33,563 nt of DNA. Origin: Streptosporangium nondiastaticum (GTDB lineage Bacteria; Actinomycetota; Actinomycetes; Streptomycetales; Streptomycetaceae). Of this stretch, positions 15,159 to 22,462 are shown one piece after another; positions within the stretch are counted from its first letter, which is position 1; the number at the start of each line of letters is the position of its first letter. The stretch covers positions 1-33,563 of the forward strand of contig NZ_PXWG01000068.1 in NCBI RefSeq assembly GCF_003011965.1. Reading direction: 5' to 3'. The position numbers and the translations under genes were made by a program. Below the pieces are notes generated by a model. It worked only from the letters and a program-made list of their open reading frames with translations. It was not told the DNA's origin and searched no databases.

Positions 15159-16147
15159 CGGCCACGGCCCGCACGCCGGCCGCGGCCGGGACGCCCCTGC
15201 CCCGCCCGCCCCGGGCGCAGGGCAGGCCCGCCCCCGGCCCCTGGCGCCGCCGCCTCTACCGCTGGGACGTGAGCTACAGCCCCTACGCCTTCATCTCCCC
15301 CTTCTTCCTCTTCTTCGGCGCCTTCGGCCTCTTCCCCCTCCTCTACACCGGCTGGGCCTCGCTGCACCGCGTGGAGCTGGCCTCCCCGGACCACATGGAG
15401 TGGGTGGGCCTGCACAACTACGCCCGGCTGCTGGACGACGCCTTCTTCTGGAACGCCCTGCGCAACACCCTCACCATCGGCGTCCTCTCCACCGTCCCGC
15501 AGCTGCTGATGGCGCTCTGGCTCGCCCACCTCCTGCACTACCGGCTGCGCGCCGCCACCTTCTGGCGCGTCGCCCTCCTCACCCCGTACGCCACCTCCGT
15601 CGCCGCCGCCACCCTCGTCTTCGTCCTCCTCTACGGCCGCGACTACGGCATGGTCAACTGGGCCCTGGGCGCCCTCGGCATCGACCCCGTCGACTGGCAG
15701 AACGGCACCTGGTCCTCCCAGATCGCCGTCTCCTCGATCGTCATCTGGCGGTGGACGGGCTACAACGCCCTGATCTACCTGGCCGCCATGCAGGCCGTGC
15801 CCGACGAGCTGTACGAGTCCGCAGCGCTGGACGGCGCCTCCCGCCGGCAGCAGTTCCGCTACGTGACCGTGCCCGCCCTGCGCCCCACGATCCTCTTCAC
15901 CGTCGTCGTCTCCACCATCGGCGCCACCCAGCTCTTCGGCGAACCCCTGCTCTTCGGCGGGGCGGGCGGCCAGAAGGGCGGCGCCTCCCACCAGTTCCAG
16001 ACCCTCGGCCTCTACCTCTACGAACAGGGCTGGTTCAACTTCCACCTCGGGCGCGCCTCCGCCGTCGCCTGGACGATGTTCCTGATCCTGTTGCTGATCG
16101 CCGCGGCCAACATGCTGATCGCGCGGCGGCTGAGGAAGAGCCACTGA
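15155..16147 (+). CDS. Carbohydrate ABC transporter permease (CebF/MalF type)
   Basis: This 330-aa membrane protein has about six helices. The first follows a basic N-tail (YAFISPFFLFFGAFGLFPLLY, about 45-65). Later ones lie near 102-125, 135-165, 185-205, 235-255 and 300-322. The EAA cytoplasmic loop, ELYESAALDGASRRQQFRYV near 220-240, is the docking site for the transporter ATPase. The ATG overlaps the lipoprotein stop by ATGA, so the two are coupled. It forms the pore with the permease at 16160. Confidence 0.92.
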   Translation: MTATARTPAAAGTPLPRPPRAQGRPAPGPWRRRLYRWDVSYSPYAFISPFFLFFGAFGLFPLLYTGWASLHRVELASPDHMEWVGLHNYARLLDDAFFWNALRNTLTIGVLSTVPQLLMALWLAHLLHYRLRAATFWRVALLTPYATSVAAATLVFVLLYGRDYGMVNWALGALGIDPVDWQNGTWSSQIAVSSIVIWRWTGYNALIYLAAMQAVPDELYESAALDGASRRQQFRYVTVPALRPTILFTVVVSTIGATQLFGEPLLFGGAGGQKGGASHQFQTLGLYLYEQGWFNFHLGRASAVAWTMFLILLLIAAANMLIARRLRKSH

Positions 16148-16159
16148 GGGGCTGCTGCC

Positions 16160-17149
16160 GTGACGCTCACGACGACCGGACGACCGAGGCGAGAAGGCCC
16201 CGGCCCCCAGCGGCGGCCCCGCACCCGCACGGCCGTCCTCCGCAGGCTCCGCCGCCTCGGCCGCCTCCGCCCCCGCCGGCAGCGGCCCGGGCCCGCACCC
16301 ACCCCGGCCACCGCCCGCACCCGCGCCGGCCGCCAGCTGCACGGCGGCCCCCTCACCTACGCCGTGCTCGCGGTCTTCACGGCAGGCTCGCTCTTTCCCC
16401 TGGTATGGACGGCCGTCACCGCCTCCCGCGACAACATGCGCCTCGCGAAGACCCCGCCGCCCTTCTGGTTCGGCACCCGGCTCGCCGAGAACACCGGCAC
16501 CGCCTGGACCGAGGCCAACATGGGCCTCGCCCTCCTCAACACCCTGCTCGTCGCCGGGACCGTCGCCCTCGGCACGGTGCTCTTCTGCACCGTCGCCGGA
16601 TTCGCCTTCGCCAAGCTGAAGTTCCGCTTCAGCGGCGCGCTGCTGCTCCTGACGATCGGCACCATGATGGTGCCGCCGCAGCTCAGCGTCGTCCCCCTGT
16701 TCATGGTCATCGCCGAGCTCAAGTGGACCAATCAGCTCCAGTCGGTGGTCCTGCCCACCCTCGTCAGCGCCTTCGGCGTCTTCTTCATGCGCCAGTACCT
16801 GCTGGAGGCGCTCCCGGGCGAGCTCGTCGAGGCCGCCCGCGTCGACGGCGCCAGCAGCCTGCGCATCATCTGGCACGTCGTCTTCCCCGTCGCCCGGCCC
16901 GCGATGGCCGTGCTCGCCATGCTCTCCTTCGTCCAGGCCTGGAACGACTTCTTCTGGCCGATCATCGCCCTCACCCAGGAGAACCCGACCGTGCAGGTGG
17001 CCCTCACGGGCCTCGGCCGCGGCTACGTCCCCGACCAGGCCGTGATCATGGCCGGGGCGCTGCTGGGCACCCTGCCGCTGCTGCTCGCCTTCACCCTCTT
17101 CGGCAAACAGATCGTCGGCGGCATCATGCGGGGCGCCGTCAAGGGCTGA
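16160..17149 (+). CDS. Carbohydrate ABC transporter permease (CebG/MalG type)
   Basis: This 329-aa membrane protein begins with an unusually arginine/proline-rich cytoplasmic tail (about 1-62). Transmembrane helices follow, starting at YAVLAVFTAGSLFPLVWTAV. The EAA loop ELVEAARVDGASSLRIIWHV is near 230-250. The GTG start has GAGGGG upstream, 12 bp after the first permease. No ATPase gene is in the operon; Streptomyces sugar transporters of this class commonly share the unlinked ATPase MsiK. Confidence 0.92.
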   Translation: MTLTTTGRPRREGPGPQRRPRTRTAVLRRLRRLGRLRPRRQRPGPAPTPATARTRAGRQLHGGPLTYAVLAVFTAGSLFPLVWTAVTASRDNMRLAKTPPPFWFGTRLAENTGTAWTEANMGLALLNTLLVAGTVALGTVLFCTVAGFAFAKLKFRFSGALLLLTIGTMMVPPQLSVVPLFMVIAELKWTNQLQSVVLPTLVSAFGVFFMRQYLLEALPGELVEAARVDGASSLRIIWHVVFPVARPAMAVLAMLSFVQAWNDFFWPIIALTQENPTVQVALTGLGRGYVPDQAVIMAGALLGTLPLLLAFTLFGKQIVGGIMRGAVKG

Positions 17150-17207
17150 CCCCCGCGCCGCTCCCTCTCCTCCGACCACCCCGCCCCCTCCTCTCCCGGG
17201 AGACCCG

Positions 17208-18596
17208 ATGACCGTGAACTTCCCGCCCGGCTTCCTCTGGGGCACCGCCACCGCCGCCTACCAGATCGAGGGCGCCCCCCACGAGGACGGCCGCACCCCC
17301 TCCATCTGGGACACCTTCTCCCACACCCCCGGCAGGACCCTCGCCGGCGACACCGGCGACACGGCCACCGACCACTACCACCGCCGCCGGGACGACGTCC
17401 GCCTGATGGCGGACCTCGGCATCGGCGCCTACCGCTTCTCCGTCTCCTGGCCGCGCGTCCAGCCCTCCGGCCGCGGCCACGCCAACCAGCCGGGCCTGGA
17501 CTTCTACCGCGCCCTCGTCGACGACCTCCTCGAACACGGCATCCGCCCCGTCCTGACCCTCTACCACTGGGACCTGCCGCAGGAGCTGGAGACGGCGGGC
17601 GGCTGGCCCGAGCGCGGCACCGCCCACCGCTTCGCCGACTACGCCCACCTCGTCGCCGAGGCCCTCGGCGACCGCGTCGACATGTGGACCACCCTCAACG
17701 AGCCCTGGTGCAGCGCCTTCCTCGGCTACGGCTCCGGCGTGCACGCCCCCGGCCGCACCGACGACCTGGCAGCCCTGCGCGCCGCCCACCACCTCAACCT
17801 CGCCCACGGCCTGGGCGCCCAGGCCCTGCGCGCGGTCCTGCCCTCGCACGGTCAGGTGTCGGTCACCCTCAACCCCGGAGTCGTCCGGGCCTTCACCGAC
17901 GCCCCCGCGGACCTCGACGCCCAGCGGCGCATCGACGCCCTGGCCACGCGTATCTTCACGGGGCCCATGCTGCACGGCGCGTACCCGGACGACCTGCTGG
18001 CCGACACGGCGGGCATCACGGACTGGGCGTTCGTGCACGACGGCGACCCGAGCGTCATCAAGCACCCCCTCGACTCGCTGGGCATCAACTACTACACCCC
18101 CACAGTGGTAGCAGCCGCCACTGACAACGGCCTTCCCGGCGAGGCCACGGAGCCCTCGCCCTGGCCGGGCGCCGCCGGCGTCGCCTTCCACCGCCCGCCC
18201 GGCAAACGGACCGCCATGGACTGGTCCGTCGACCCCACCGGCCTGTACGACCTGCTGGTCCGCTTCGCCGAGGAGGTCCCCGGCCTGCCCCTGGTGATCA
18301 CCGAGAACGGCGCCGCGTACGACGACAAGCCCGACGGCGACGGCACGGTGCACGACCCGGAGCGCATCGCCTACCTGCACGCCCACCTGGACGCCGTCCG
18401 GCGGGCCATCGCCGACGGCGCCGACGTCCGCGGCTACTTCCTCTGGTCGCTGCTCGACAACTTCGAATGGGCCCACGGCTACAGCAAGCGCTTCGGCGCC
18501 GTCCACGTCGACTACGCCACCCAGACGCGCACGCCCAAGTCCAGCGCCCGCTGGTACTCCCAGGTCGCCCGGACGGGCCAGCTGCCGCCCTACTAG
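17208..18596 (+). CDS. GH1 family beta-glucosidase (BglC-like)
   Basis: This 462-aa protein has complete glycoside hydrolase family 1 features. They are the N-terminal signature FLWGTATAAYQIEG (9-22), the acid/base Glu165 in TLNEP, the nucleophile Glu366 in ITENG, and the aglycone-site motif near WSLLDNFEW. No signal peptide is present, so it cleaves imported beta-glucosides such as cellobiose inside the cell. It is the last gene of the import operon, 58 bp after the second permease. No LacI-type CebR gene and no TGGGAGCGCTCCCA operator is visible near the operon. Confidence 0.93.
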   Translation: MTVNFPPGFLWGTATAAYQIEGAPHEDGRTPSIWDTFSHTPGRTLAGDTGDTATDHYHRRRDDVRLMADLGIGAYRFSVSWPRVQPSGRGHANQPGLDFYRALVDDLLEHGIRPVLTLYHWDLPQELETAGGWPERGTAHRFADYAHLVAEALGDRVDMWTTLNEPWCSAFLGYGSGVHAPGRTDDLAALRAAHHLNLAHGLGAQALRAVLPSHGQVSVTLNPGVVRAFTDAPADLDAQRRIDALATRIFTGPMLHGAYPDDLLADTAGITDWAFVHDGDPSVIKHPLDSLGINYYTPTVVAAATDNGLPGEATEPSPWPGAAGVAFHRPPGKRTAMDWSVDPTGLYDLLVRFAEEVPGLPLVITENGAAYDDKPDGDGTVHDPERIAYLHAHLDAVRRAIADGADVRGYFLWSLLDNFEWAHGYSKRFGAVHVDYATQTRTPKSSARWYSQVARTGQLPPY

Positions 18597-18609
18597 CGGC
18601 GGCCCGGGG

Positions 18610-18699
18610 TCACTCGCAGACCGGCGGCCACCGGAAGACCGACGGTCACTCGAAGACCGACGGGCACCCGAATCCCGGCTGTCACTCGAAGACCGACGG
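18610..18699. repeat. Five 18-bp tandem repeats at the end of the spermidine-synthase-like gene
   Basis: Five units of exactly 18 bp start at 18610, 18628, 18646, 18664 and 18682. Units 3 and 5 are identical (TCACTCGAAGACCGACGG); the others differ at several positions. The unit starting at 18682 encodes, on the minus strand, the last residues and TGA stop of the neighbouring gene (PSVFE-stop). The other four lie beyond the stop, as if the gene end had been copied outward. Confidence 0.85.
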
Positions 18700-19551
18700 C
18701 GGCGGCTCCGGCGACGGCCGGGCGCTCGCGTCCGTGACCGGCGCCGCGCCGCCCGTGAAGTCCGCCAGCGCCCGGCCGTGTTCGACCCGCCCCTGGTGCG
18801 GGTCGGACGCGGCCCTGCGGGTCAGCTCGGCGACGGGCAGGGCGTGGTCGGAGGCGAGCAGCACGGCGTTGCCGAAGCGGCGCCCGCGCAGCACCGCCGG
18901 GTCGGCGGTCAGGCAGAGCTCGGGGAAGACGGTGCCCACCGTCGCGATCTGCGACTTCACGTAGGCCAGCGGCGGGCCGTCCGCGAGGTTCGCCGCGTAG
19001 AAGCCGCCGGGCCGCAGCGCCCGCCGCACCTCGGCGGCGAACTCGGCGCTGGTCAGGTGCGCGGGCGTGCGGGCGCCGCTGAAGACGTCGGCGATGATCA
19101 GGTCGGCCCAGCCGTCCGGCACCTTGGCCAGCCCCTCGCGGGCGTCGCAGCCCCGCACCCGGATCCGCCAGCCGCTGTCCAGCGGCAGCTCCCGCCGTAC
19201 GAACTGCACGAGCGGCGCGTCGATCTCCACGATCTGCTGGGTCGAGCGGGGGCGCGTGGCGGCGACGTACCGGGCGAGGGTGAAGGCGCCGCCGCCGAGG
19301 TGGAGCACCTGGAGCGGTTTGCCGGGCGGTGCGGCGAGGTCGGCGATGTGGCCGAGCCGGCGCTGGTAGGCGAAGTCCAGGTGCGAGGGGTCGTCGAGAT
19401 CCACGTGGGACTGGGGTGCGCCGTCGATCAGGAGGGTGAAGCCCCGGGGGCGGTCACGGTCGGGCACGAGCTCGGCGAGCCCGCCGGCGACCTGCTCCGC
19501 GACCGGTTCGGCGGCGCGGCCGCGCCCTTGCTTCTTCTTGACCTTGCCCAC
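18682..19551 (-). CDS. Spermidine-synthase-like methyltransferase-fold protein
   Basis: This 289-aa protein has a Rossmann methyltransferase fold. The nucleotide-binding loop is HLGGGAFTLARYV (about 84-96), an acidic residue pair follows in VEIDAPLVQFVR, and the spermidine-synthase-like segments are GCDAREGL and IIADVFSG (about 150-160). Actinobacterial proteins of this kind are annotated as spermidine synthase or fused MFS/spermidine synthase, but many lack polyamine activity. No membrane half is present here. The C-terminus is disordered and ends inside an 18-bp repeat. The GTG start has little leader sequence and may be nearly leaderless. It lies convergent to the beta-glucosidase gene. 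Confidence 0.8.
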   Translation of the reverse strand: MGKVKKKQGRGRAAEPVAEQVAGGLAELVPDRDRPRGFTLLIDGAPQSHVDLDDPSHLDFAYQRRLGHIADLAAPPGKPLQVLHLGGGAFTLARYVAATRPRSTQQIVEIDAPLVQFVRRELPLDSGWRIRVRGCDAREGLAKVPDGWADLIIADVFSGARTPAHLTSAEFAAEVRRALRPGGFYAANLADGPPLAYVKSQIATVGTVFPELCLTADPAVLRGRRFGNAVLLASDHALPVAELTRRAASDPHQGRVEHGRALADFTGGAAPVTDASARPSPEPPPSVFE

Positions 19552-19581
19552 CCGGCAAGTATCGCCCAGGGGGCGGGCCGG

Positions 19582-20040
19582 CTAGCGGCAGCGGTCGACC
19601 GCCGCGATCGTCCGGGCGGCCTCGCCGAGGGCGTCGCGCAGGACCGCCGGGTCCGTGGCGGAGGAGAAGGCGGCCTCCGGGGCGACGAGCCAGCCGGCGC
19701 CGGTGAGGAGCGGCCCGTCCGCGACCGCGCGGACCCCCCGGCCGAGGGTCTGGGTGCAGGCGCTGCCCGGCACGTCCCAGGCGTCGGCGGTGCCGGGGGG
19801 CACCAGGAAGCCGAGGGTGTCGCACTCGTCGTCGTGCAGGACGGGGCCGACGCCGTCGCGCAGCCGGAGGATGTCGACCGCCTCCAGGCCCTGCCGGGCG
19901 GGGACGGTGACCAGGTCGCACGCACCGGCGTCGGGGGCGAGGCCCGCCGCCCGGGGCGCGCAGGGGGAAGGGCTGCGGTCCTGACGCGGCTGGTGCAGGG
20001 CCGTCGTCCGCGAGCTGCTGCTGTCCACTCCGGCCTCCAC
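19582..20040 (-). CDS. Conserved hypothetical protein, 152 aa
   Basis: This soluble protein has the segments DLVTVPARQGLEAVDILRL, DTLGFLVPPGTADAWDVPG and LLTGAGWLVAPE. These recall the C-terminal part of Streptomyces Prim-Pol-like proteins, including the protein at 6080-6751 (compare VVSVPALF, VPGTA and RWVVAPE). I do not recognise an assigned function. GTG at 20038-20040 is taken as the start because GGAGGAGGGG lies 9 nt upstream; TTG at 20043 is also possible. It is 30 bp upstream of the spermidine-synthase-like gene on the same strand and may be cotranscribed with it. Confidence 0.7.
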   Translation of the reverse strand: MEAGVDSSSSRTTALHQPRQDRSPSPCAPRAAGLAPDAGACDLVTVPARQGLEAVDILRLRDGVGPVLHDDECDTLGFLVPPGTADAWDVPGSACTQTLGRGVRAVADGPLLTGAGWLVAPEAAFSSATDPAVLRDALGEAARTIAAVDRCR

Positions 20041-20249
20041 CAAGGGAAACCCCTCCTCCGCCGTGCCACTACGCTCCGCGTCGAGCGTGCTCGAAGGGTT
20101 CAACGCGCGAAGGGCGTCAACGGCAACGGGCGCATGCCGTCACAAAGGATGGCACTTCATGGCGGATCACGGGTGGGATATCCGGTTTGTAGCGAAATGA
20201 AGGGCCGAACGGGGGGTAGGGGTCACCGATTACCGGTACGGTCGCGCCC

Positions 20250-21581
20250 ATGGTGTCGCCCCACGCGCCGAACATGGCGTTCCGGCAGCTGCGGGGCGCC
20301 CGTTCGGCGGCCGAGTTCGCGGCGGCCGTTCGGCGGGCGGCCCGCGAGATCGGCGAGCAGGTCTCGTGCGACGCGCGCTACATCGGCCGCGTCGAGTCCG
20401 GGGAGATCCGCTGCCCCAACTACGCCTACGAGCGGGTGTTCCGGCACATGTTCCCCGGCTGCGAACCGGAGGACATGGGCTTCGTCCCGCGCGAGGTGGT
20501 CCGCGGGCGGGGGGCGCGCAGCAAGGGGAGCGCCCCCTCCGATTGCACCGACCAGCCCAAGGAGAGCGACGTGTTGCGGCGCGCGTTCATGACCGGCAGT
20601 ACGGCGGCCGCGGTGGCCGCGGCCTCCCTGGGAGCCGCCGCCCCGGCCGCCTCCGCGGTGCGCGTCCCGCGCCGCGCCGGCGACGCCGAGGCGTCCGCCG
20701 TCGAGCAGGCCGTCCGCCGCATCCGGCTGCTGGACGACCGGCACGGCGCCGACGGCCTCTACCGCCGCGCCACGCGGCCGCTGCGGCTCGCCTACGAGCT
20801 CCTCGACGCCGGCACCCGCCGCCAGTCCGTCGCCGACCGGCTGCAGTCGGGCGCGGGCGAACTCTCGCTCTCCGTGGGCTGGCTGGCCCACGACTCGGGC
20901 CGCTTCGCCGACGCCCGCTCGCACTACGCCGAGGCGCTCGCCACGGCCCGGGTCGCCGGGGACGCGGCCCTGGAGGCCCACGCCTTCTGCAACACCGCCT
21001 TCCTCGCGCGCGATGCCGGCCGCCCGCGGGAGGCGGTGCGCGCGGCGCAGGCCGCCCAGGGCGCGGCCAGGGCGCTGTCCTCGGCGCGGCTGCTGTCCCT
21101 GCTGGCCCTGCGGGAGGCGGGCGGCTGGGCCGGGCTCGGGGACCGGACCGCCTGCGAGGCCGCCCTGCTGCGGGCGCGCACGCTCTTCGGCCGCGGCCCG
21201 TGCGGCGCGGACCCCGAGTGGATGAGCTTCTTCGGCGAGGCCGAACTGGAGGGGCTGGAGGCGCAGTGCCGGTCGGCGCTCGGCGACTGGCGGCGGGCGG
21301 CCATCCACGCGCAGCGCGCCGTCGACCTCCAGGACGCTCACTTCGCCCGCAACATCGCCCTCTTCACCGCGCAGCTCGCGGGCGACCTGGCCCGGGCCGG
21401 CGCGCCGGACGAGGCGGCGGCCGCCGGGGAGCGCGCGCTGGACCTGCTGGCCGAGGTCCGCTCGGCGCGGATCCGGTCGATGCTCGCCGGCACGGCCCGG
21501 CTGCTCGGCGGCCGGTACGGCGGGGAGCCGGCGGTGGCGTCCTTCCTGGAGCGGCGTCTGGAGCGACACGCCGCGGACTGA
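20250..21581 (+). CDS. Helix-turn-helix/TPR-like regulator with internal Tat-like segment
   Basis: This 443-aa protein has an N-terminal DNA-binding-like region (about 9-75) with FRQLRGARSAAEFAAAVRRAAREIG and YIGRVESGEIRCPNYAY, typical of a Streptomyces XRE-like regulator family. Residues 110-135 read RRAFMTGSTAAAVAAASLG and then an alanine-rich hydrophobic run ending ASA, like a twin-arginine signal or membrane anchor. The rest, about 150-443, is helical-repeat (TPR-like): SLSVGWLAHDSGRFADARSHYAEAL, AAIHAQRAVDLQDAHFARNIALFTAQLAGDLARAG. I expect a developmental or metabolic regulator that is cytoplasmic or membrane-tethered. The start is ATG 20250 or ATG 20274; neither has a clear ribosome-binding site. 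Confidence 0.8.
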   Translation: MVSPHAPNMAFRQLRGARSAAEFAAAVRRAAREIGEQVSCDARYIGRVESGEIRCPNYAYERVFRHMFPGCEPEDMGFVPREVVRGRGARSKGSAPSDCTDQPKESDVLRRAFMTGSTAAAVAAASLGAAAPAASAVRVPRRAGDAEASAVEQAVRRIRLLDDRHGADGLYRRATRPLRLAYELLDAGTRRQSVADRLQSGAGELSLSVGWLAHDSGRFADARSHYAEALATARVAGDAALEAHAFCNTAFLARDAGRPREAVRAAQAAQGAARALSSARLLSLLALREAGGWAGLGDRTACEAALLRARTLFGRGPCGADPEWMSFFGEAELEGLEAQCRSALGDWRRAAIHAQRAVDLQDAHFARNIALFTAQLAGDLARAGAPDEAAAAGERALDLLAEVRSARIRSMLAGTARLLGGRYGGEPAVASFLERRLERHAAD

Positions 21582-21629
21582 CGCCGGACGGCCTACCCCG
21601 GGGCAGCCCGAGGGGGCCGCAAGAACGAC

Positions 21630-21665
21630 AAGGGCCCCGGTCCGCTTCCGCGGACCGGGGCCCTT
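21630..21665. terminator. Bidirectional terminator between regulator and tRNA-His
   Basis: AAGGGCCCCGGTCCGC and GCGGACCGGGGCCCTT form a perfect 16-bp stem with a TTCC loop. It lies 48 bp after the regulator stop and 6 bp beyond the tRNA-His 3' end, so it can serve both convergent transcripts. Confidence 0.9.
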
Positions 21666-21671
21666 CGCCAG

Positions 21672-21745
21672 GGTGAGTAACGGGACTCGAACCCGCGACA
21701 TCCTGGACCACAACCAGGTGCTCTACCAGCTGAGCTATACCCACC
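21672..21745 (-). tRNA. tRNA-His (anticodon GTG)
   Basis: On the minus strand the anticodon loop reads TTGTGGT, giving anticodon GTG. The acceptor stem GTGGGTA pairs with TACTCAC. The extra 5' G at 21745 opposite C at 21672 is the G-1:C73 pair diagnostic of histidine tRNAs. The T loop TTCGAGT is canonical and CCA is not encoded. Confidence 0.97.
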
Positions 21746-21851
21746 ATGACCGGTGACTTGTGGTGTGTTTCCCACCGGCCGAGAAAAAGCTTACACGGTC
21801 TTCGGGGGTGCTCGCTCCCAGCTTTCGCCGAGCCGGGAGCGAGCTACGTCA

Positions 21852-22457
21852 CTATCCCTGAGCAGGCAGGACGTGTTTGGCCGCGATGGCCTTCGCCGTG
21901 TCCGAGTCCGGACCGGGCTGCGGGACGAAGATCGCCTCGCGGTAGTAGCGGAGCTCGGCGATCGATTCCCGGATGTCGGCGAGCGCGCGGTGGTTGCCGC
22001 TCTTCTTCGGGCTGGAGAAATAGGCCCGCGGATACCAGCGGCGGGACAGCTCCTTCACCGACGACACGTCGACGATCCGGTAGTGCAGGTGGGACTCCAG
22101 GGCGGGCATGTCCCGCGCGAGGAAACCGCGGTCGGTGCCGACCGAGTTCCCGCACAGCGGGGCCTTGCCCGGCTCCGGGACGTGCTCGCGGACGTAGGCG
22201 AGGACCTGCTGCTCGGCGTCCTCCAGGGTGGTGCCCTTGTCCAGCTCCGCGAGCAGCCCGGAAGCCGTGTGCATCTGGCGCACCACCTCGGGCATGGTGA
22301 CGAGGGCCTCGGCGGGCGGGCGGACGACGATGTCCACGCCGTCGCCGAGGATGTTCAGCTCCGAGTCGGTCACCAGGGCGGCCACCTCGATGAGCGCGTC
22401 GTCCGACAGCGAGAGCCCGGTCATCTCGCAGTCGATCCACACCATGCGATCGTTCAT
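21852..22457 (-). CDS. orn: Oligoribonuclease (DEDDh 3'-5' exonuclease)
   Basis: This is about 201 aa from the ATG at 22455-22457. All DEDDh residues are visible: WIDCEMTGL at the N-terminus (Asp, Glu), the Asp in GNSVGTDRGFLARDMP near 115, and HRALADIRES with His and Asp near 160. Orn degrades 2-5-nt RNAs, including pGpG made from cyclic-di-GMP, and is needed for normal Streptomyces growth and development. It lies directly behind adpA, whose TGA overlaps an alternative GTG start at 22466; the ATG chosen has GAGGAG very close, so the start is not settled. The pair is probably cotranscribed. Confidence 0.95.
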   Translation of the reverse strand: MNDRMVWIDCEMTGLSLSDDALIEVAALVTDSELNILGDGVDIVVRPPAEALVTMPEVVRQMHTASGLLAELDKGTTLEDAEQQVLAYVREHVPEPGKAPLCGNSVGTDRGFLARDMPALESHLHYRIVDVSSVKELSRRWYPRAYFSSPKKSGNHRALADIRESIAELRYYREAIFVPQPGPDSDTAKAIAAKHVLPAQG

Positions 22458-22462
22458 GCTCC

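Noticed and set aside
18610..18699. CRISPR-like array
   Set aside because: Units are contiguous 18-bp tandem repeats without spacers and overlap a coding end.
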